Positions 42,797 through 49,959 of a stretch of 64,000 nucleotides of DNA are shown in pieces. The DNA comes from Spirochaetae bacterium HGW-Spirochaetae-2 (GTDB lineage Bacteria > Spirochaetota > Spirochaetia > Sphaerochaetales > Sphaerochaetaceae): the NCBI GenBank assembly GCA_002839355.1, contig PGXW01000016.1:1-64000 (forward strand), given 5' to 3'. Position numbers and translations under genes: made by a program. The notes beneath the pieces were generated by a model. The model saw only the letters and a program-made list of their open reading frames with translations. It made no database searches and was not told the DNA's origin. Position 1 is the first letter of the stretch. Each line of letters opens with the position of its first letter.

Positions 42797-43393
42797 ATGA
42801 AGATAATCGGGTTCAATGGAAGTCCAAGGAAGACCGGGAATACCGCAGCCATCATGAAATCCTTATTGCAGGGGGCGCAAGAAGCTGGGGCTCACGTGGA
42901 GAACATCCATCTTCGGTCGTACCATATCGAAGGGTGCATCGGTTGCGAGCGTTGCCGGAAGGACAAGACCTGTACGCAATTCTTCGACGGCATGCATCTG
43001 CTGTATCCGAAATTGATAGAGGCCGATGGTATCATTCTCGGTTCGCCCACCTACAACTACAATGTGACACCATGGATGAAAGCCTTCATCGACAGGTTGT
43101 ACCCCTTCTTCGATTTCACCGAGCCGCGGCCGGGCCCCTATACGTCACGATTGGCGGACCGGGGGAAGCGGGCCCTGGTGTTCGGAGTCTGCGAGCAGGT
43201 GGACCCGAAGGAGATGGGCTATACGATCGTCTCCATGCAGGATGCGATCGCCGCCCTCGGGTATGGCATGTCCGAACCGCTGGCTTTTCCAGCCCATTTC
43301 GGGCCGCAGTCGGCCAGCAAGTCGGAAAAGGAAATGGAAAGGGCTCGAAAGGCCGGTTTCGGCCTTGTACAGGAATTCCATGTCATAAATTGA
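42797..43393 (+). CDS. Flavodoxin-fold NAD(P)H-dependent FMN reductase/iron-sulfur flavoprotein
   Basis: A protein of 198 residues. MKIIGFNGSPRKTGNTAAIM is the FMN-phosphate loop, GCIGCERCRKDKTC a compact cysteine cluster as in iron-sulfur flavoproteins, and GSPTYNYNVTPWMKAFIDR the second flavin loop. AGGGAGG precedes the ATG at 42797. It probably reduces quinones or other electron acceptors in the cytoplasm. It diverges from the lipoprotein gene with a 108-base gap. Confidence 0.8.
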   Translation: MKIIGFNGSPRKTGNTAAIMKSLLQGAQEAGAHVENIHLRSYHIEGCIGCERCRKDKTCTQFFDGMHLLYPKLIEADGIILGSPTYNYNVTPWMKAFIDRLYPFFDFTEPRPGPYTSRLADRGKRALVFGVCEQVDPKEMGYTIVSMQDAIAALGYGMSEPLAFPAHFGPQSASKSEKEMERARKAGFGLVQEFHVIN

Positions 43394-43463
43394 CTTTTAT
43401 ATCTAAAGCACCCCACGTACTCGTCCTTGCATTCTCAGCCAATTGGGGTATCATGGAAGTGAT

Positions 43464-45845
43464 ATGCAACAGCAAGGAGCCGACAAGTACATGCAGGAGA
43501 CAAAACGGTGCATCGGTGTGTTCACTGCCTCGTTGGACGATGGATACCAATCGACAATTTGGCATGCGATAGAACAATCCGCCCGGGAACATGGATTCGG
43601 ATCGATATCTTTCCTGGGTTCGCGCTTGGGTTCACCCATTGCATCGGAGGCTTCGTCAAACCTGGCATACCATTTGGCGAATGTCGGGAATATCGACGGA
43701 TTGATCATTATCGCCTCCTCATTGGCCACGTTCTTCACTTCGGTGGACCTGAAGGAATTCTTCGCACCTTGGGCCGATTTGCCCCGGGTCTCGATCGGTA
43801 TGCGGATTCCCGGAATGTCCGATGTCGTCGTCGAGGGAACCAATGGCATTTCCGGTTTGATGGAACACCTTATCGACGAACATGGAAGGAGACACTTCGC
43901 CTTGGTTTGCGGACCTGGCAGTCACGACGAGGCGATCAGCAGATTGGAAGCCTGTAGGGAAATCTTGAAGCGGCGGGAGATTCCCTTGGACGAACGGATG
44001 GTGATACCAGGTTCCTTCACCCAAGAGTCCGGTACCCACGCGGTTCGCTCACTATGTGCATCGAACATTCCCTTCGATGCACTTGTTTGCCTGAACGACC
44101 GTATGGCCCAGGGAGCCTTGGAGGAATTGTCGAAGCGGGGTATCCGGGTTCCGGACGATGTCTCGGTGATTGGATTCGATGGAATAGAATCATCCAGGTA
44201 TTCTCTGCCTCCGCTCACCACAGTCGTCCAACCGATGCATGAATTGGGTGTAGCCGCTGTGGATATGCTGGAACGGTTGATGCGAGGCGGGAGTGAGGAA
44301 CATATCACCCTTTCCTGTTCTCCGCTCGTCAGGGAATCCTGCGGATGTGGACCGAGGTTCAACTATACGCCGAATTTCCACGAGATTCCCCGCTACGCCA
44401 GCAGCTCGGAACACCAGGCGATGTTCGATCTCATGATTCTCATACGCAAGGGCGACTACAACGGACTGATCAAGCGTCTCAATCGGGCAATCGACACGAC
44501 AGGGACCGAAAATGGTGCGGTCGACCGTTGGAACGAATACCTGTCAATCGTGGAACACCATTGTGAGAACACTCCTTTGGCTGGAGACATGTCGCTTTCG
44601 ACCCTCATGGGTGCCGCCCGCGTGTTTACCAACGAGAAGATCGGACGCTACCAGGCGGCGAAACGGATAGCCGCCGAAACCTCGTTCGAGACGTTGCGCC
44701 AAGTAAGTGCGATGTTGGCCGGAGCTTTCGAACTTGCCGATATGTTTTCCAACCTGAAGAAGGGATTGCAACTATTCGGCCTCGACCGCGGATATCTGGT
44801 TGTCTTCAATAGGAAAAAGGGAAAGGCACGGCTGTTGATGAGTGTCGAGGATGGTCGGCAGTCCACCTCGTCTTTTTCGCAGGAGTTCGATTATGCACAA
44901 CTGTTGCCCTCCCAGATCGGACCTGTCTGGAGACAAGGACAATGGATACTCATGCCGTTGGTATACAACGACGAACCCTTGGGATATCTGATCGTTCCCA
45001 TCGGAATCGTTTTGCCGGCACTCTACGATGTTTTGCAGGAACAGATTTCAAGCAACTTGAAGGGGACGTTGCTGCTTGAGCAGATCAGATCCCATGAGCG
45101 GACGTTGGCGGAGCAGGTGGAATTGCGGACGAAGGACCTGATCCGTACGAACCGCGAATTGTCCAGTGAGATCAAACGCCGCACGGAACTCGAACATGAG
45201 GTCATGGAGATCTCCAGCAAGACCATGGAACGGATCGGACAGGACTTGCATGACGACCTCTGCCAACATCTGTTGGGGATATCGCTCCTCGCATCTTCGG
45301 TAAAGAAAACCGTGGTTGACCATCATCAGGTACAGCCGGAAACCCTGGAGCGCATCAGTTCACTCCTCACCGAATCCATTGGCAAGATCAAGACCATTTC
45401 CCGGGGCTTGTTGCCGTTGGAGATGGATTCGCATACATTCGCGCAGCGCTTGGAGGCCTTGGTCGGAGATGCGAAACGGTATGCGCATGTGGATATATCG
45501 GTCCAGGTTGACCCTGTGTTCGAAATAGCCGATGCCGATAGGGCCTTGCATATATTCAGGATCATACAGGAAGCGCTGACAAACGCGATCCGCCATTCCC
45601 ATGCGCAGCATATCGTGATTGCATTGCAGACGACGATGGAATCGGACGGGACTATCCAACGGATCGCCTCCATCGCGGACGATGGGGTCGGATTGCCCGA
45701 ACAGATGCACAAGAGAGGCTTGGGTTTGCGTATCATGCGCAACAGGGCGAGTATGGCAAAGGCCGAATTGAGTATCGATTCCTCCTCTGGAGGAACGGTG
45801 GTTCGAATACGGGTTCCAGGGAGTAACGATGAGAAATCAAATTGA
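43464..45845 (+). CDS. Cytoplasmic sensor histidine kinase with LacI-type (PBP1) ligand-binding domain
   Basis: About 793 residues. Residues roughly 10-290 are a periplasmic-binding-protein-like domain of the LacI/GalR type (RRHFALVCGP, CLNDRMAQGALEELSKRGIR, VIGFDG), ending in the RESCGCGPR motif. A GAF-like region (about 390-530) and a coiled coil (about 540-585) follow. The NarL-partner type kinase core has ERIGQDLHDDLCQHLL with phospho-His596, N-box EALTNAIRHSHA, DDGVGL and GLGLRIMRNRA. There is no signal peptide, membrane helix or DNA-binding domain, so it senses a cytoplasmic ligand. Start 43464 or 43491 is unresolved. The regulator gene overlaps by 17 bp. Confidence 0.82.
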   Translation: MQQQGADKYMQETKRCIGVFTASLDDGYQSTIWHAIEQSAREHGFGSISFLGSRLGSPIASEASSNLAYHLANVGNIDGLIIIASSLATFFTSVDLKEFFAPWADLPRVSIGMRIPGMSDVVVEGTNGISGLMEHLIDEHGRRHFALVCGPGSHDEAISRLEACREILKRREIPLDERMVIPGSFTQESGTHAVRSLCASNIPFDALVCLNDRMAQGALEELSKRGIRVPDDVSVIGFDGIESSRYSLPPLTTVVQPMHELGVAAVDMLERLMRGGSEEHITLSCSPLVRESCGCGPRFNYTPNFHEIPRYASSSEHQAMFDLMILIRKGDYNGLIKRLNRAIDTTGTENGAVDRWNEYLSIVEHHCENTPLAGDMSLSTLMGAARVFTNEKIGRYQAAKRIAAETSFETLRQVSAMLAGAFELADMFSNLKKGLQLFGLDRGYLVVFNRKKGKARLLMSVEDGRQSTSSFSQEFDYAQLLPSQIGPVWRQGQWILMPLVYNDEPLGYLIVPIGIVLPALYDVLQEQISSNLKGTLLLEQIRSHERTLAEQVELRTKDLIRTNRELSSEIKRRTELEHEVMEISSKTMERIGQDLHDDLCQHLLGISLLASSVKKTVVDHHQVQPETLERISSLLTESIGKIKTISRGLLPLEMDSHTFAQRLEALVGDAKRYAHVDISVQVDPVFEIADADRALHIFRIIQEALTNAIRHSHAQHIVIALQTTMESDGTIQRIASIADDGVGLPEQMHKRGLGLRIMRNRASMAKAELSIDSSSGGTVVRIRVPGSNDEKSN

Positions 45846-46491
45846 ATTCGTGGTTGTCGATGACCATCCGTTGTTCCGCCAAGGTCTGGTGAGTGTCATA
45901 GGAAACAATGATCGCTATACGGTGATCGGTGAGGCCAGGACGATTTCCGAAGCGCTTGGGATTATCGGGGCACATCCGCCCCATGTCCTTCTGGTCGATA
46001 TCGCACTGCAACAGGAAAATGGGCTTGAACTGGTCAAGCAAGTGAAGGTCCTGCATCCCAAGATCCTTCAGATTGTCGTTTCCATGTACGATGAGATCAT
46101 CTACGCTTCAAGTGCCCTGAAATCCGGTGCACGCGGGTATGTCATGAAGCAAGAGGCTGCCGAGACCCTATTGGAGGCGATCGATACGGTCTTGAAGGGA
46201 AAGATCTACCTTTCCGCAACCATGCACGAACGGATGTTGGATTCCATGTTCACCCAAGACTCGAATGCGATGGAAGTCGACCCCATCGTTCAGTTGAGCG
46301 TTCGTGAATTGGAGGTTTTGCGGTTGATCGGCCAAGGATTCGGCATCTCGGAAATTGGGGAAACCCTGAACCTCTCGGTAAAGACAGTCAATGTGTACCG
46401 CGACAATATTCGCCATAAACTCTCCATTGCCGATGCCGGCGAATTGCGAAAATTCGCGATCAAGTGGGCGAGGGGCAACGAATCGTACTAG
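45829..46491 (+). CDS. NarL/FixJ-family response regulator
   Basis: A protein of 220 residues. The receiver has the acidic pair DDH (11-13), phospho-Asp57 in LLVDIAL, and KSGARGYVMK with the conserved Lys. The C-terminal LuxR-type helix-turn-helix is LSVRELEVLRLIGQGFGISE with LSVKTVNVYRDNI. It is the cognate partner of the overlapping PBP1-kinase. The sugar transporter and glycosidase genes begin 172 bp downstream and are the probable targets. Confidence 0.88.
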   Translation: MRNQIEFVVVDDHPLFRQGLVSVIGNNDRYTVIGEARTISEALGIIGAHPPHVLLVDIALQQENGLELVKQVKVLHPKILQIVVSMYDEIIYASSALKSGARGYVMKQEAAETLLEAIDTVLKGKIYLSATMHERMLDSMFTQDSNAMEVDPIVQLSVRELEVLRLIGQGFGISEIGETLNLSVKTVNVYRDNIRHKLSIADAGELRKFAIKWARGNESY

Positions 46492-46508
46492 GACAAACAT
46501 CCTAGTAC
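46485..46508. promoter_or_regulatory. Perfect 9-bp inverted repeat at the end of the response-regulator gene
   Basis: GTACTAGGA (46485-46493), CAAACA, TCCTAGTAC (46500-46508). It overlaps the regulator stop codon and lies about 160 bases ahead of the sugar-binding-protein start. There is no U-run, so a simple terminator is unlikely; an operator for the adjacent regulator or an mRNA-processing hairpin are both possible. Confidence 0.45.
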
Positions 46509-46663
46509 AAGTCAAGACAAATGCCCAATGGCGTCCTGCTTGGATCGATTGTAGCATTCGGTTGTAGGGAGAATCATAGACCATTGCTCCCTGGATACAC
46601 TGGTTCTTGCGCTATCCGATGAATCGATACCCGCAAGACGTGCGCATGTAAGGAGGAGTTGAA

Positions 46664-48004
46664 ATGAAACGGAAACTGGGTCTCATGGTTTGTGTTCTGC
46701 TGATCTTGAGTATGGGCTTGCCCGTATTCGCGGCAGGAAAACAAGAGAGTAGTCCGAAAGTGATCAACGTGTGGAGCTTCACTGACGAAGTACCGAAGAT
46801 GTTGGAGAAATACAAGGAGTTGCATCCTGATTTCGATTATCAAATCAAATCCACCATAATCGCTACGACCGATGGTGCCTACCAGCCCGCACTCGACCAG
46901 GCCCTGGTCAGCGGAGGAGCCGATGCACCGGATATCTACTGTGCGGAGAGTGCATTCGTCCTCAAGTATACACAAGGCGATGCGGCACAATTCGCGGCAC
47001 CTTACAAGAGTCTCGGCATTTCGGTCGATTCGCTCTTGAAAAAAGCCGACATTGCGCAATATACCGTCGATATCGGCACGAACAAAAGCGGGGAACTGGT
47101 CGGTCTCGGTTATCAGGCGACCGGGGGTGCTTTGATCTACCGCCGGTCGATAGCCAAAGCCGTGTGGGGAACCGACGATCCTGCCGTGATCAAGACCAAG
47201 GTCGGTCCGGGTTGGGAGAAGTTCTTTCAAGCCGCAGCCGAGTTGAAGGCGAAGGGATATGGTATTCTTTCAGGTGACGGGGACATTTGGCATGCGATCG
47301 AAGGAGCCTCGGAGAAGGGCTGGATCGTTGACGGCAAGCTGTATTTGGATCCCGATCGGGAAGCTTTCCTGGATATGGCCAAGATGTTGAGGGACAAGGG
47401 GTACCATAACGACACCCGTGACTGGACCGACGCATGGTTCGCGGACATGAAGGATGCGGGAGCCAAGCCCATATTCGGATTCTTTGGTCCCGCATGGTTG
47501 ATCAACTATGTCATGGCCGGCAACAGCGGCGGCAGTGCTCCTGGAGAAGGTACCTTCGGGGACTGGGCGGTCTGTGAACCACCGGTAGGATTCTTCTGGG
47601 GAGGTACCTGGGTACTCGCCAACAAGGACAGCAAGGTCAAGGATGTCGTGGGCGATATCATCGAGTGGATTACCCTCGACAGTTCTGAAACCGGACTCCA
47701 ATACTACTGGGCGAACGGAACTCTCAATGGACCTGGTGGAACCAAGGATACCGTTGCTTCCGGAACAGTCATGGAAAAATCCGACGGTTCGCTCGCCTTC
47801 TTGGGTGGACAGGACATGTTCGACGTATTCGTTCCCGCCGGACAATTCGCTACCGGGCGCAACAAGCACCAGTATGACGAAACCATAAACATCTACTGGC
47901 GCGACCAGGTGCGTGAATATGCACAGGGCAACAAGACCCGTGCGGCGGCAATCGCCGAGTTCAAGCAGCAGGTCAAGGACAATCTCGCCATCGAAGCACA
48001 TTAA
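46664..48004 (+). CDS. Sugar ABC transporter, solute-binding protein (SBP_bac_1)
   Basis: A protein of 446 residues behind TAAGGAGGAG. Signal peptide MKRKLGLMVCVLLILSMGLPV then FAAGKQESS, without a lipobox. The mature protein has INVWSFTDEVPKMLEKYKE, SGGADAPDIYCAES, and the long TWVLANKDSKVKDVVGDIIE region of cluster D oligosaccharide-binding proteins. Followed by two MalF/MalG-type permeases and a GH3 enzyme, so the ligand is probably a beta-glucoside or xyloside. No ATPase gene is present; a shared MsiK/MalK-type ATPase elsewhere is expected. Confidence 0.86.
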   Translation: MKRKLGLMVCVLLILSMGLPVFAAGKQESSPKVINVWSFTDEVPKMLEKYKELHPDFDYQIKSTIIATTDGAYQPALDQALVSGGADAPDIYCAESAFVLKYTQGDAAQFAAPYKSLGISVDSLLKKADIAQYTVDIGTNKSGELVGLGYQATGGALIYRRSIAKAVWGTDDPAVIKTKVGPGWEKFFQAAAELKAKGYGILSGDGDIWHAIEGASEKGWIVDGKLYLDPDREAFLDMAKMLRDKGYHNDTRDWTDAWFADMKDAGAKPIFGFFGPAWLINYVMAGNSGGSAPGEGTFGDWAVCEPPVGFFWGGTWVLANKDSKVKDVVGDIIEWITLDSSETGLQYYWANGTLNGPGGTKDTVASGTVMEKSDGSLAFLGGQDMFDVFVPAGQFATGRNKHQYDETINIYWRDQVREYAQGNKTRAAAIAEFKQQVKDNLAIEAH

Positions 48005-48024
48005 TCGCGCTTTCCGTTTGACCG

Positions 48025-48054
48025 GATGCGGGCGGGTCGGATTCCGCCCGCATC
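48025..48054 (+). terminator. Strong stem-loop after the sugar-binding-protein gene
   Basis: GATGCGGGCGG (48025-48035) pairs perfectly with CCGCCCGCATC (48044-48054) around eight bases, followed by GATTTT. It lies 20 bases after the stop and ahead of the permease genes, in the position where partial termination or 3'-end protection raises binding-protein yield. Confidence 0.7.
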
Positions 48055-48062
48055 GATTTTCC

Positions 48063-48089
48063 CCTCCCGGTGTCCTGTACAGCGGGAGG
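48063..48089 (+). terminator. Second, weaker stem-loop before the permease gene
   Basis: CCTCCCG (48063-48069) and CGGGAGG (48083-48089) form a 7-bp stem with a 13-base loop. Together with the hairpin at 48025-48054 it makes a tandem structure in a 134-base gap. No U-run follows this one. Confidence 0.4.
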
Positions 48090-48138
48090 CGTCCATACCG
48101 ATCGAAGCACGTCACAAGCAACTGGAGGGGTTATACTT

Positions 48139-49110
48139 ATGCGACGCAAGGGCATCAACTATGCTAAATACGGCTACATATTCTCCATACCGTTTGTAGT
48201 GACTTTTCTGATCTTCTCGCTATACCCGATCCTCTATACGACAGTCATCGGGTTTACCGATCTCAGGGGTCTTGGAAGGACCGATATCAACTTCCTGGAC
48301 AATCCTTTCCAGAATTTCCAGATTATCCTCACCAATGCGACCTTCCAGAAGGCCTTGTCCAATACTGCATTGATCTGGATCATGAACTTTATTCCCCAGA
48401 TGCTGGTGGCCTTCCTGTTGACCGCATGGTTCACGAACCGGCGGTTCAAGGTCCGAGGCCAGGGAGTCTTCAAGGTGCTGATCTACATGCCGAACATCAT
48501 AACCGCCGCCACCATCGCGCTTCTGTTCTATTCTCTGTTCGGATATCCCAAAGGCCCGGTGAACGATGTACTTATGGCATTCGGATTGACCGACGAACCT
48601 ATGAATTTCCATTTGCAGAAGTGGACAGCCCGCACTGTGGTGGCTTTCATCCAGTTCTGGATGTGGTATGGGCATACGATGATCGTCCTGATCGCAGGGG
48701 TGTTGGGGATCAGTCCGACGCTTTTCGAGGCGGCGGAAATCGATGGAGCTTCGGCTCCCCAGATATTTTTTCGCATCACGTTGCCCAGACTGAAGACCAT
48801 TGTCCTCTACACTCTGGTCACCAGCATGATCGGTGGACTGCAGATGTTCGATATCCCCAAGCTGTTTCTCCTGGGCGGTCCGGACAGCGCCACGCTCACC
48901 ACCAGCGTGTTCATCTACAACCAAGCGTTCAGCGGCAGTTATCTCTACAACCGTGCGGCGGCCGCAAGCATGATCATGTTCGTCATCATCTCGATCCTCT
49001 CGGCACTGTTGTTCTTCATCCTTCGTGACAGGGATCCCGGACGCGCACGAAGGCGGGAGCGCGAGTTGCGCAGGATCGCAAGGACCCTCGATGGGGAGGT
49101 GTCGGTATGA
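48139..49110 (+). CDS. Sugar ABC transporter permease (MalF/UgpA-like)
   Basis: A protein of 323 residues; GGAGGGG before the ATG at 48139 fixes the start. Six helices; N-terminal YIFSIPFVVTFLIFSLYPIL is the usual first helix, and EAAEIDGASAPQIFFRITLP is the EAA loop that docks the ATPase. The C-terminus ends in an unusually basic tail (RDRDPGRARRRERELRR). It overlaps the next gene by ATGA. Confidence 0.86.
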   Translation: MRRKGINYAKYGYIFSIPFVVTFLIFSLYPILYTTVIGFTDLRGLGRTDINFLDNPFQNFQIILTNATFQKALSNTALIWIMNFIPQMLVAFLLTAWFTNRRFKVRGQGVFKVLIYMPNIITAATIALLFYSLFGYPKGPVNDVLMAFGLTDEPMNFHLQKWTARTVVAFIQFWMWYGHTMIVLIAGVLGISPTLFEAAEIDGASAPQIFFRITLPRLKTIVLYTLVTSMIGGLQMFDIPKLFLLGGPDSATLTTSVFIYNQAFSGSYLYNRAAAASMIMFVIISILSALLFFILRDRDPGRARRRERELRRIARTLDGEVSV

Positions 49111-49955
49111 AGATGGGCATGCTCGCTTCTCGCAACAGTACGAAGGCAGTCATCTATATCGTGTGCATCTTCCTGGCATTGATAAGCATTTTTCCCTTCT
49201 GGATCATGTTCATGAACGCAACACGCAGCACCTTCGAGATCCAGCAGAATTCCGTGGCGTTCTGGCCTTCGACATTCCTTTCCAGCAATTGGAAGATACT
49301 GGTTGGAAAAAGTTTCAACCCGTTGACTGGATTCATGAATTCCATGCTGGTTTCAACCGGCGCCACGTTGGGGGCGGTCTACTTTTCCTCGCTTACCGCA
49401 TACGCGTTGGTCGCGTATAGCTGGAAACTGCGACAACCCTTCTTCACGTTCATCATGGCTATCCTCATGATACCTGCGCAAGTGTCGAGTATCGGCTTTT
49501 ACCAGTTCATGTACAGTATCCACTGGACAAACAGTCTGTGGCCACTGATATTACCGGCAATAGCGACCCCCGCGATGGTGTTTTTCATGCGCCAATACCT
49601 TATGGCAACCCTGTCGTTGGAAATTGTCGATTCAGCGCGAATCGATGGCGCGGGAGAGTTCTATACATTCAATCGGATCATCCTGCCGATCATGAAACCG
49701 GCGATAGCCACGCAGGCGATCTTTTCCTTTGTATTCAGCTGGAACAACTTGTTCTTGCCTTTGATCCTTCTGACTAACAACAAGAAGTATACGATGCCCA
49801 TCATGGTAAGCCTGTTGAGAGGCGACATCTACAAGACGGAATACGGTTCAGTATATCTGGGGCTTGCCCTTACGGTCCTGCCGTTGTTCGTCATCTACTT
49901 CCTGCTTTCGAAATATATTATTGCCGGGGTTGCGCTGGGTGCGTTGAAGGAGTGA
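49107..49955 (+). CDS. Sugar ABC transporter permease (MalG/UgpE-like)
   Basis: A protein of 282 residues. FPFWIMFMNATRSTFEI is the family N-terminal block, DSARIDGAGEFYTFNRIILP the EAA loop, and KYIIAGVALGALKE the conserved C-terminus. It completes the channel with the preceding permease. The GH3 gene starts 5 bp after its stop, so uptake and hydrolysis are coordinated. Confidence 0.86.
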   Translation: MKMGMLASRNSTKAVIYIVCIFLALISIFPFWIMFMNATRSTFEIQQNSVAFWPSTFLSSNWKILVGKSFNPLTGFMNSMLVSTGATLGAVYFSSLTAYALVAYSWKLRQPFFTFIMAILMIPAQVSSIGFYQFMYSIHWTNSLWPLILPAIATPAMVFFMRQYLMATLSLEIVDSARIDGAGEFYTFNRIILPIMKPAIATQAIFSFVFSWNNLFLPLILLTNNKKYTMPIMVSLLRGDIYKTEYGSVYLGLALTVLPLFVIYFLLSKYIIAGVALGALKE

Positions 49956-49959
49956 TGGT

